Assembly (NCBI GenBank): GCA_029582165.1
Contig: CM055870.1
Span: forward strand, 45,030,513-45,094,512
DNA from: Portulaca oleracea
Taxonomy: Eukaryota > Streptophyta > Magnoliopsida > Caryophyllales > Portulacaceae
Reading direction: 5' to 3'
DNA length: 64,000 bases
Part shown: positions 56,363 through 64,000 of the stretch, in pieces
Position numbering within the stretch: the stretch's first letter is position 1
Layout: every line of letters begins with the position of its first letter
The notes under the pieces: generated by a model
Database searches by the model: none
What the model was told of the DNA's origin: nothing
The model's input: only the letters and a program-made list of their open reading frames with translations
Program-made: the position numbers and the translations under genes

Positions 56363-58315
56363 TCACTCTTGGGAGTAAAAATTGAGGCCCTCTCCACAAC
56401 TTGGTACCCTAGAGCTCCAAACATCCCGACCGCCAGGAACAATCACACGAGGCACCCAACAAGCTTTGGAACCCACTATATACCCATCATCCAAATAAAA
56501 GAAGCAGGTTGGAGGCTTGTTTTGTAGAGGTGAGGTGTTAAGGGACGGAAAAGGGAATTTTTGTGGTGTTTGGGAACTCTCATTCTCACTAGGCTCACTA
56601 CAAGGCAAAGACAAAGCAAGAAGGAGCTCGTCCTCGCCAAGAGCACGCTCTTCCCGTGTCTCGCTCATCATGAGAAGGTTCCTCAACTCACTTGCCACCC
56701 AGGTTTTATTTTTATGTAGGGTTAAGGGATTCATGCGCTCAAGTCCAAGTAATTGATCTTCGCTCAACACACAATGCCACGAACATTGCACACCAAATTT
56801 CCAATAACACTCATTCAATGACAAATCCTTGAATAACCAATGTCGACCAAACAACATGTATGACTCGTTCAAAAAGTTCATGACACAACGACCAATATGC
56901 GAGCAACATTCATCGAAGGACGACACAATTGAAGAGCTCAAAAACTTAGGTTGAACTAGAATCAAGGCATCTTCAATTCCAAATTCGCCACTAAACACCA
57001 AACGGACACCAAGATTCTTAGTATGCCACTCAAAACATTGGGAATTTTCAACCGGGGACTTCACATGCTCATCATGCAACTTATCTCGCCAACAAACTTC
57101 ATCAAACAACCAATGTCTCCCAAAGATCATGCACGACTCACCCAAAGACTCTACACCACATCGTACATCTTTCAAGCATGATTCAATAAATTTCAAAGGA
57201 GAGTCTTCGGTTACCTTGTTCTTCCCATGGAGAAGAATTTGGGTGTCCACGGATGGAAGGGAATGGGAGTCATCGCTATTGTTGTTTGTTTCCTTGGTTG
57301 GTTGCAATGATAAACCCAAAGGAACTTCTTCTTGGGCCTCTTCAACAAGGATAAGAGGAAGGGAAAGATCGATGTTCTCAACCACCTCTTGGCTTGGAAC
57401 TTCAACAATAGCTTCGGAAGCCTCACAAGGTTCAACGGAAGCTCCCTCGTCAGGCAAGGAATCGACCTTTGCTTGCTTAACCTCTTCTACCATATCACTT
57501 GTATGCTCTTCCACACCAAAGGATTCTTCAATCCAAGTTTCAACCATAGCCATTGTCGGACATTGCAAAGCATCATGTCCCACACGTCTACATTTGACAC
57601 ATTTTTGGGACGTAAAGGTCGTTAGTGGGGAACAGTGGAATGGCTTTTCCCGGGAGGAATCCTCTCTTCTTCTTTGCCCATCAAGTGATGAAATGAGTTC
57701 ATGGTCTCGCTTATAAGTACTAGGCAAGAATCGTCGATTCATTAATCGCTTTAGCTTTGTCCATGAGGTGACTTTTGCTCGACCCTCCTTAGCTCTTTGT
57801 GCCTTGACATTCTCAAACCAAAAGGATGCAGCCTTGGTGAGTTTCAATCTCGTGATCTTATAAGCCTTCTTATCATCATACTCCTTGGTCTCGAAGATCC
57901 TATCCACCAGTTGGATCCATTCGAGGTAGTCATCCGGGTCGGTGGAGCCGTTGAATTCGGGGATGTCAATCTTAACGTCCTGGAAGTCGTCACGAGGGGG
58001 TTGATCATGCACATTCCGACGAATTCGGTGTCGTGGAGAGCCTCTAGCATCGTCACTCGACTCAAAGTTTGGAGGAGGACGGATAGGGCTTTGTGCACGT
58101 CTCCGACGTTGAACTTGTGGTTGCCCTTGACTTTGCACTGTCAAAGTGTTCATTTGTGCCGCAATCTCTAGAAGAGTCCGCTCGATGTTAGCGTTATGAT
58201 TCTCAAGAGAAGTGAACCTCTCGTCCATCGTAGCGAGTCGGTCCTCAATTCCTTGGACTCGGGAACTCCTCCGGTGGCTAGGTTCCTCTCGATCGGAATC
58301 ATCGTGACCATCCAT
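56363..58315 (-). CDS. Gag-like protein with novel duplicated C-terminal region
   Basis: 650 residues, starting at ATG 58313-58315, about 340 nt inside the primer site; it stops 28 bp before the LTR. Residues 21-60 are a heptad-like helix; 70-110 are Arg-rich; 111-205 are the N-terminal half of a gypsy Retrotrans_gag domain (VKIDIPEFNGSTDPDDYLEW, KAASFWFENVK, NRRFLPSTY). The second half of that domain is missing. A CX2CX4HX4C knuckle follows at C239-C242-H247-C252. Residues 265-345 are acidic. Residues 379-525 hold two copies of a Cys/Trp-rich unit, each with ES(C/Y)M(I/L)FGRHWLF (393-404 and 484-495). I recognise no family for it. The knuckle implies RNA binding and particle assembly. Alternatively the C-terminal part replaced pol by a capture. 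Confidence 0.88.
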   Translation of the reverse strand: MDGHDDSDREEPSHRRSSRVQGIEDRLATMDERFTSLENHNANIERTLLEIAAQMNTLTVQSQGQPQVQRRRRAQSPIRPPPNFESSDDARGSPRHRIRRNVHDQPPRDDFQDVKIDIPEFNGSTDPDDYLEWIQLVDRIFETKEYDDKKAYKITRLKLTKAASFWFENVKAQRAKEGRAKVTSWTKLKRLMNRRFLPSTYKRDHELISSLDGQRRREDSSREKPFHCSPLTTFTSQKCVKCRRVGHDALQCPTMAMVETWIEESFGVEEHTSDMVEEVKQAKVDSLPDEGASVEPCEASEAIVEVPSQEVVENIDLSLPLILVEEAQEEVPLGLSLQPTKETNNNSDDSHSLPSVDTQILLHGKNKVTEDSPLKFIESCLKDVRCGVESLGESCMIFGRHWLFDEVCWRDKLHDEHVKSPVENSQCFEWHTKNLGVRLVFSGEFGIEDALILVQPKFLSSSIVSSFDECCSHIGRCVMNFLNESYMLFGRHWLFKDLSLNECYWKFGVQCSWHCVLSEDQLLGLERMNPLTLHKNKTWVASELRNLLMMSETREERALGEDELLLALSLPCSEPSENESSQTPQKFPFPSLNTSPLQNKPPTCFFYLDDGYIVGSKACWVPRVIVPGGRDVWSSRVPSCGEGLNFYSQE

Positions 58316-58651
58316 ATCGAGGGAAAGGTATGGGACGGATTGTGTTTGGGATATTTTGTGGAGTTTGGGGGTTTTCTTGTAGTTGGCTTGTGTTTGGGTA
58401 AGGGTTCTTTGTGTTTTTCCTCACTTGGGCATTTTATCGAACACCTTGTAGGCACAAATTTCCAACTCTTCCTCAAAGCTCCAATATGCACCAAAAACAC
58501 CAAATACAAACACAATACAAAGTATTCCAATACTCTTGGATTGCAAAGGGAATGGGGATCACCAATACTTGCATACAATCCACAAAAGTCAACACTAGAG
58601 AACACACTAACAAGAACAATGATAAAACTCAAGCTAGATGAAAAACCTTGA

Positions 58652-58663
58652 GCTCTGATACCA
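58652..58663 (-). promoter_or_regulatory. initiator-Met-type primer-binding site
   Basis: Minus strand TGGTATCAGAGC, two bases after the 5' LTR; the usual primer of many copia and chromovirus-type gypsy elements. Confidence 0.92.
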
Positions 58664-58665
58664 AA

Positions 58666-59744
58666 TGGAGCGTGGCGCGATGGGAGAGATTGTAGACTTA
58701 GCTTGAGTTGTTGTTGTAGAAGAGATGAGAGAAATCCATAAGCAATAGAATAAGGGGAGAAAGATGAGCATCTCAATCACCCATGCTTGAACTTCTCAAC
58801 AATAGCCTTGAACTTGAATAATAACAAGAATAATAACCAAAATCAACCAATATCAATAACCTTGAACACCAAAGGGATTGGATATGACCTTGGATAAAGG
58901 AGATTCCACCACCAAAGCCTAACACCCCACCATGACCATCATAAAGGAAGAATCCACCAAATGATCAATAAATGAATGACTAGAAACACCACCATTAATC
59001 AATGGATAAAGTAATCTAGATTTTGAGAGAAAACTTAGGGAAACCCTAACCGATGCATAAGCATGTTCCTAATCATCAAAAACTCCTGAAAAAACGTGCT
59101 AACAAGCTATTTGTACTAAAACAGGAATTTAGGTTAAAAACAGAACAAAATTATGAAACAGCGCGTCCGTCACAGAAGGATGGCTCGGGCGAGTCATTCG
59201 TCTGTCCGCCTTGGACTGTCACGGGCGCGACAAACTGGGCAGAAAGGTGGCTCGGGCGAGCCATACTTCTGGGCAACTTTTCCCTGCCGACTTCAAACGC
59301 GCATAACTTCTTCATCCGAACTCCGTTTTAAGCCCGTAAGATATCTTTGGAAAGCTCTCAGTGTGTACTATAAGCTCCCAAAATTTGAGACTCATCAAAG
59401 TTGTATTGAAGGAGTTATGACCCAAAACGTAAAGGCGCGTCCATTCCGACAAACCCACGCTGACCCGTTTGCGCTTATTCTTGCCGAAGGACTCCGAACC
59501 CTTTTAAAGGCCCGAAGTAGGTCCCGATGAGGACACGTAGCTCCATTCCTATGGTCCGGGGTCCCATTTGAAGTGGATGCCACACCCGATGCCGATCAAA
59601 CCAAGCCTCCAGGGTCCCGGGTCCACCTTAAAATGCACCCCACACTCGACCTTGAAGTGAGTTCGCTCGTGATTCTCAAAGGTAGTGTGGGAAGGTTTTG
59701 CAAACACATAATTCGAAGTTTGGGTCCTCGCCCGATACGCTCCA
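58666..59744 (-). repeat. 5' LTR of the gag-only element
   Basis: 1079 bp, near-identical to the copy at 55254. The TATA box is changed to TACAAATAG at about 59106-59114. Confidence 0.93.
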
Positions 59745-59749
59745 TGTCT

Positions 59750-61028
59750 ATTCTGTAAGACTTGTGTTTGAAACTAGTTTTTAAAATGACTAGATATTGA
59801 GACTGAGATCTAGTTCTGAGATCATTAACCAATTTTGATTAGAGTTATTGCTTTTGGACAGAGCCCCGTTCTCAGCCCAACTAAAATTGGATCATGAGAC
59901 CGGATAGAGGATGGAACTGAGTTTCTAAGTGTTTGCTCACCTCTATGGGACGTTTGGTTGAGAAACTATTCCATAAAAGTTGGTCAACTTGAAAGTTGGT
60001 GAAACTTTTCTACGTTTGGTCACAAAATATGAATGTGAAAGTATTTTGGTAAGTCTCAATATTTTCCCATGTTACATGAGAAATTATTTCCCATGGGGAG
60101 ATCAGAAAAGATTTTTTTCCCAAGGAGAAGAGAAACTATTTATAGGTCTTCTTCAAAAGTGATTGATCCTTGAATGGATTGGATTGGAGAGAGTTCACGA
60201 CTAAAAAGTTGTGTGACTCATTAGGTGTGAGCTCTGTTTCAATTCATTCTAGGTCACATCTAAACTTAAAGGATCACATAAGGGTCAATTAAGAATCATA
60301 CTCAATCCATTCATGGATTGCTCGAAATTTCAATCCATTGCACTCATCACTCTTATCTTTTGACTTTCTACCCACCCTAAAGCACTCCTGAACTTAAAGG
60401 ATCACCAGTCATATTTCACGATTGATCCAGTAAGGATCACTTGTAAAGATGACCTTATAATCAAACTCTCAAAATATCTCTTAAATATATTTTATAAATA
60501 AATGAATAATGGTAATATAAAAATTGTAAATTCAAATACAAAATTCTAGGAAACCATTTTCCTAATAAAAATTTTAAACCCATTGTTAGTGTGATTGTTA
60601 GGCTTAGCAAAACCTACCATCCGAGACCAATCTAGTTTCCAAACCTAAAATATATCAAACCCAAAATATGGGGTATACCAAACGTAACTCGACCCAGCTG
60701 AATAGATAGGTCCAGTCATTGTGCAGTAGAATTAGCCTAAAGTCAACAAATTTGTTTTGCTTCTTACTGCAGTAAAGAATAATTACTTGCCCAAAGTAAC
60801 AAAAATCATATCCGGTAACAATCATTGATTTTTTTTCCCCATCTGGACAGCGATTCTTTTTACTCCTCCGACACCAAACTTAATATTCGTTTCCTATGCT
60901 TCACCCGCTCACATATTCCAAATTTCCAATTATTATTATTAAAATCTAATCTACTTAACCTCATCATTCATCCATTCTCTCCTCCATTATCATTTTCTCT
61001 CTCTCTTTCCTTCCATCTCATCCCAGCC
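59750..61028 (+). promoter_or_regulatory. upstream region of the DUF1645-like gene
   Basis: Between the retrotransposon and the gene start. The 140 bp before the ATG are CT-rich with (TC)n at 60994-61007, typical of a plant 5' leader. No canonical TATA box close to it is clear; TATTTTATAAATAAAT at 60488 is too far to call. An ACGTTTGGT motif at 59950 and its inverse ACCAAACGTA at 60679 may be ends of an eroded MITE. Confidence 0.4.
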
Positions 61029-62030
61029 ATGGCCGTCGATGTTTACTCTGAAAACTCGGTGGGCATTCCCAGTCCAAGAATCTCCTTCTCACATGATCTT
61101 GAAGAACAAGAAGGTGGTGATGATGATGATGATTTGCCCAGAAAAAACAATCCCATGTCCTGCAGATTGGATCACACTCTGTTAGATTCATCTCCGTTCG
61201 ATTTCGCCTTCAATGTCGATACGACGACATTCCTCCATTCATCCACAGCAGATGAGCTCTTCTCCAATGGCCAAATCCTCCCAACAGAGGTCAAGAAAGA
61301 AGAAGAAGAAGAAAAGACCCTCAAAAGTCCCCCAAAAAGAAACCCAGAAATCTTAATACCATGTTTGGATCCCAGGAAAAAGAGCCTCAGAGAGTTCTTG
61401 GAAGATAGCATTGACGAGGAAGAAGAAGAAAAAGAAAGTCCGAGCACATCTGGGAAATCATTCTGGATGTTCAGGAGAAGCAACAGTCTTAACTTAGACA
61501 AAAAAAGGTTTTCTGGGTCGTTGAAGATTCTATCTAGAAGTGGATCAACAGGCAAATTCTTGGAGAAAATCGTCGAGGAAGAAAATGTTGCAGAGAAGGA
61601 TGTCAATCCCAAACCATTCTGGAAATTCAGCAGACGACGAAGCAGCAGCGTAAATTCCACAAATGTGAATGACAATGTCAAGAACCAATTCGTCAGGAGA
61701 AGCAGCAGTTTGAAGTGCACAATTAGTGGTGCTAATCAAGGATTAAATGGGTCAGTTAAGAATCTACCACGGAGTAAATCAACTGGGTCAGCTCTAAATC
61801 AGGTGGGTAATCCGAAAAATATTGATAAATCACCAAGTCAAAAAAGGCAGATTAAGAATATGAAGATTTATGGGTATTATGGAAATGGGAATTGCAACAA
61901 AAACAGCGTAAGAGTAAGCCCTGTTATGCATATTCCATCTCCATATATTTCAAGAGTTAGTGTAGATTTGCTTGGGTTTGGGTCCCTGTTTTGTAATGGT
62001 AGTGTTAAGGATAGAAAGAAGAAATGTTAA
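61029..62030 (+). CDS. DUF1645-like plant protein, Ser/Arg-rich
   Basis: 333 residues from ATG 61029 (context CCATGG); an upstream in-frame extension to 60825 has no ATG and is leader. It is intronless. The signature FDFAFNVD (57-64) and TADELFSNGQILP (73-85) match DUF1645 proteins (Arabidopsis AR781 and rice SGL are the members I recall). Acidic runs lie at 31-35 and 129-135, SLREFLED at 119-126. Two related blocks follow: FWMFRRSNSL (145-154) with SLKILSRSGSTG (164-175), and FWKFSRRRSSS (197-207) with SVKNLPRSKSTG (242-253). The C-terminus has HIPSPYISR and LLGFGSLFC (301-322) and a basic tail. No signal peptide or membrane segment. Molecular function is unknown; some relatives are linked to stress and growth. 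R-x-x-S sites suggest phosphorylation. The best candidate for an active host gene here. Confidence 0.85.
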   Translation: MAVDVYSENSVGIPSPRISFSHDLEEQEGGDDDDDLPRKNNPMSCRLDHTLLDSSPFDFAFNVDTTTFLHSSTADELFSNGQILPTEVKKEEEEEKTLKSPPKRNPEILIPCLDPRKKSLREFLEDSIDEEEEEKESPSTSGKSFWMFRRSNSLNLDKKRFSGSLKILSRSGSTGKFLEKIVEEENVAEKDVNPKPFWKFSRRRSSSVNSTNVNDNVKNQFVRRSSSLKCTISGANQGLNGSVKNLPRSKSTGSALNQVGNPKNIDKSPSQKRQIKNMKIYGYYGNGNCNKNSVRVSPVMHIPSPYISRVSVDLLGFGSLFCNGSVKDRKKKC

Positions 62031-62223
62031 ATTTGGTGGGGGTTTTTTTTTTTTTCCTTCTCTTTTTTACCTTTGGGGGGGGCAGATTTACTTGTATTTT
62101 ATATATACCTACTACGTTATTTTACCATGTATAGTCAGTGAGTGAGTCAGACATATGTTGAGCACGTATTAAATTGAATATAGTGTTGATTCCATTAAGA
62201 CAGAAGAGAGCCAAAGATGGAGC

Positions 62224-62229
62224 AATAAA
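62224..62229 (+). terminator. possible polyadenylation signal
   Basis: AATAAA 194 bases after the stop codon, downstream of T- and G-runs in a plausible 3' UTR. Confidence 0.45.
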
Positions 62230-62407
62230 TGTTCACGTTCTTATGTAAAAAATACTGTCCCTGTAGTGGCAGTATTTGAATACATTACTGGTTAAGAGCT
62301 AGTTGGCTGACATACCGACCGAGGAATACAGGCTAGGGATGGGCTGCCCTTTTTGGCGATTTTAATTCAGGTGAAAAAAGCTACAGAAGCGGGTTTAAAT
62401 TAACTTA

Positions 62408-63078
62408 GGGGCAGTATTAGTGCGATATCACAACTCACTATATTAGTCAATATTGTTTCACATTTTATCTTATTTTATCATAATTATTACTAATATATTA
62501 TCACTTTTCTCTCCTTATTTTTCTCATTTACAATCTGTTTGGTTATTAAAGGGGGAGAGGAAGGGGAAGGGAGGGTATAAGAAAGGAGGGAAGGGGAAGC
62601 GAAGGGACATATTTCTATCTTGTTTGTATTATAAGTGCAGGGGAATGAGGGGTAAGAAGGATTGATTGTTGTGTTTGGATTAGAAAAGGAAGGAGAAAAA
62701 AATAAAGTAGTTATTATATTAATAAAGTTTTTTTTTTTTTGTAATGAGTTCATCTCCCTTTCGTTAATCCTCATATTGGGGGTTAACGAAAATGGGTTAA
62801 TAGAGGGGAACAGAGGGAAATGGTTCACCTCCCCTCCCTCCTATTTATTTTTCCAAACAAGGGTAGAGAAGGTTATTTAATATCCTTTCCCCTCTCTACC
62901 CCTCCCATAACCTCAATCTAAACATACTGTTACTTTTTACATTCTTTCCACTCGCCTATCACATCAACCACATTTTTTACAAATTTTATCATATCAATCC
63001 ACACCTTACCGCATTTTTCAATATTTTACAACACTGCACAATTCCCGCATCTTACCAACCGTATAAAAAAACAAGGTC
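62408..63078. mobile_element. Tourist-like MITE with a nested insertion
   Basis: TTA flanks both ends (62405-62407, 63079-63081). The right end CCGTATAAAAAAACAAGGTC and the body (ACAACTCACTATATTAGTC) match the family; the left end GGGGCAGTATTAG is degraded. The pyrimidine tract breaks near 62532 and resumes near 62934. The 400-bp insert has ends AATCTGTTTGGTTATT and CAATCTAAACATACTG, weakly inverted, and a purine-rich body; its family is not known. Confidence 0.6.
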
Positions 63079-63081
63079 TTA

Positions 63082-64000
63082 AATATAGATAGATTTTCTC
63101 TATGTTTTATGTGTGTGATTAAGTGCAATGCTAAAGGCGATTTCTAAGCAGTTGTTGCAAGTTCTTTCGTTCCCAACATAACAAAACCAGCAAGAGAATA
63201 GTCTCAAGGTGACGTATCGCAAGTTCCAAACTACTAGTGGTTGATTTTTTTTAAGGTGTTCTGATAATAGATTATTTGGTTCTTGTTCGGTTGGTTACTT
63301 GGCTTTCAAATAATTTTTTTAAATTCTACCATAGCTGAAATCTTTTTTCAATTATAATAGTTGAAAAATATATTTCATTTTTTAAAAGTCAAAATTAATA
63401 TATATTGATCAAGCTGACATGTTGGAACAAGTAATGATGTTTATTGAGATATAATTATGTTACAAAATTCAATATTTTAAAGGATATTCTATCATAATTG
63501 GAACTCTTTTAATTATCATATCATAGTTAAAAAGTGTAACTTACCATTGTTTCCACCTTAGTAGATTGAAATTAATATATTTTGATCAAAATAACTTATT
63601 GTAATAGTTAATCTTATCAATTGACACATAAATCTTTTTAACGAATGAAATTTATCTTAGTCAAATTAATAATAATGAACTTTCAACTACCATAGTATGT
63701 TGAACAATGGTAGAATTTTCATTTTCCATTTTGGTTTTTGAAACAGTTTTGGTATCAATTTTCATTTAGTTTAAAAATGTTTATTTAAGGTCTGTCGAAA
63801 TCGGCTACTTCATCACTCTCGAATATAAGGGAAAAATTACATATATGTATACTACACCAAATCTCGTGTTAGCGGGACTATACCGATGTTTGCTATTGTT
63901 GTTTTTGCTTGTAGGTCGGGAAAAACCTTCTAACAATTGTTTTCTACTGTAACATTTTTCTTTTGGAGGTGGTTGTTTGCTGTTTTGTATGCGGTTTGCT
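63082..64000. other. AT-rich intergenic DNA
   Basis: No gene or repeat recognised to the window end. Confidence 0.5.

Larger units (their letters stand above)
55254..59744 (-). mobile_element. gag-only LTR retrotransposon (TR-GAG type)
   Basis: 1.08-kb LTRs with TGGAGCG...CGCTCCA ends, TGTCT duplicated at 55249-55253 and 59745-59749, an initiator-Met primer site and a polypurine tract. The 2.3-kb interior holds a single intact 650-codon gag-like ORF and no pol. LTRs plus gag only is the layout called TR-GAG; it would use the enzymes of a gypsy relative. The LTRs differ at only scattered positions, and the ORF is open, so the insertion is fairly recent. Confidence 0.92.

Noticed and set aside
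57129..57716. 195-codon plus-strand ORF opposite gag
   Set aside because: Exact shadow of the intact minus-strand gag ORF; no recognisable domain.
60825..61028. 68-codon N-terminal extension of the DUF1645-like gene
   Set aside because: It begins with TTG, no ATG, and encodes hydrophobic CT-rich leader; the ATG at 61029 has a good context and starts the family-like sequence.

Overview
This is a nuclear genomic window from a flowering plant, most likely a eudicot; the species cannot be told from the sequence. The evidence is the AT-rich intergenic DNA with many microsatellites, plant-type Ty1/copia and Ty3/gypsy retrotransposons with plant primer-binding sites (an initiator-Met type twice, an Arg-like type once), Tourist-like, Stowaway-like, hAT-like, Mutator-like and CACTA-like DNA elements, a tRNA-like SINE, and one gene of a plant-specific family (DUF1645-like). 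Almost everything here is transposable-element sequence. I see one convincing host gene, at 61029-62030 on the plus strand, and one retrotransposon with an intact ORF, at 56363-58315 on the minus strand.

Layout. 1-7437: the end of an LTR, a decayed plus-strand LINE, a 4.7-kb LTR-like block with two Tourist-like MITEs nested in it, and a minus-strand LINE ORF1 remnant. 7438-13045: a complete but dead Ty1/copia element (TSD AATGG) inserted in that LINE, which resumes at 13046. 13.8-18.8 kb: microsatellites and MITEs. 18836-24902: a 6-kb hAT-like non-autonomous element whose ends are filled with CCGAACC-type repeats and which contains a CACTA-like terminus. 25.8-42.0 kb: a nested stack. A Stowaway-like MITE lies beside a minus-strand copia element (26116-42007, TSD GTAGG). 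A hAT MITE (TSD CTTTAGGT) sits in the copia pol, and a 10.5-kb Tat/Ogre-like gypsy element (31049-41576, TSD GTATT) splits the copia gag. 42.2-55.2 kb: a foldback element, a SINE, hAT MITEs, an array of degenerate tandem repeats split by a 3.7-kb solo LTR (46482-50222, TSD GCATA), a LINE RNase H remnant and a Mutator-like MITE. 55254-59744: a gag-only LTR retrotransposon on the minus strand (TSD TGTCT). 61.0-62.2 kb: the host gene. The rest is MITEs and unassigned DNA.

How the parts relate. The elements mostly parasitise one another. Target-site duplications, and in one case a paralogous empty site, fix the insertion order. The copia at 7.4 kb lost its zinc knuckle and protease to a deletion and carries nonsense and missense changes. 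The copia at 26-42 kb was split after insertion. The Tat-like element keeps LTRs, PBS, gag, an antisense exon-like ORF and its polypurine tract but has no pol, so it depends on helpers. The gag-only element is the best preserved. Its only protein pairs a shortened gypsy Gag and a zinc knuckle with a long C-terminal region that contains a duplicated, unrecognised motif.

The strongest candidates for something undescribed are: a copia element whose primer-binding position is perfectly complementary to its own LTR, suggesting self-priming; six consecutive long imperfect hairpins in the leader of the Tat-like element, all with GC-rich tips of the same motif that recurs through the whole element; its antisense ORF with a good splice acceptor; and the duplicated domain of the gag-only element.
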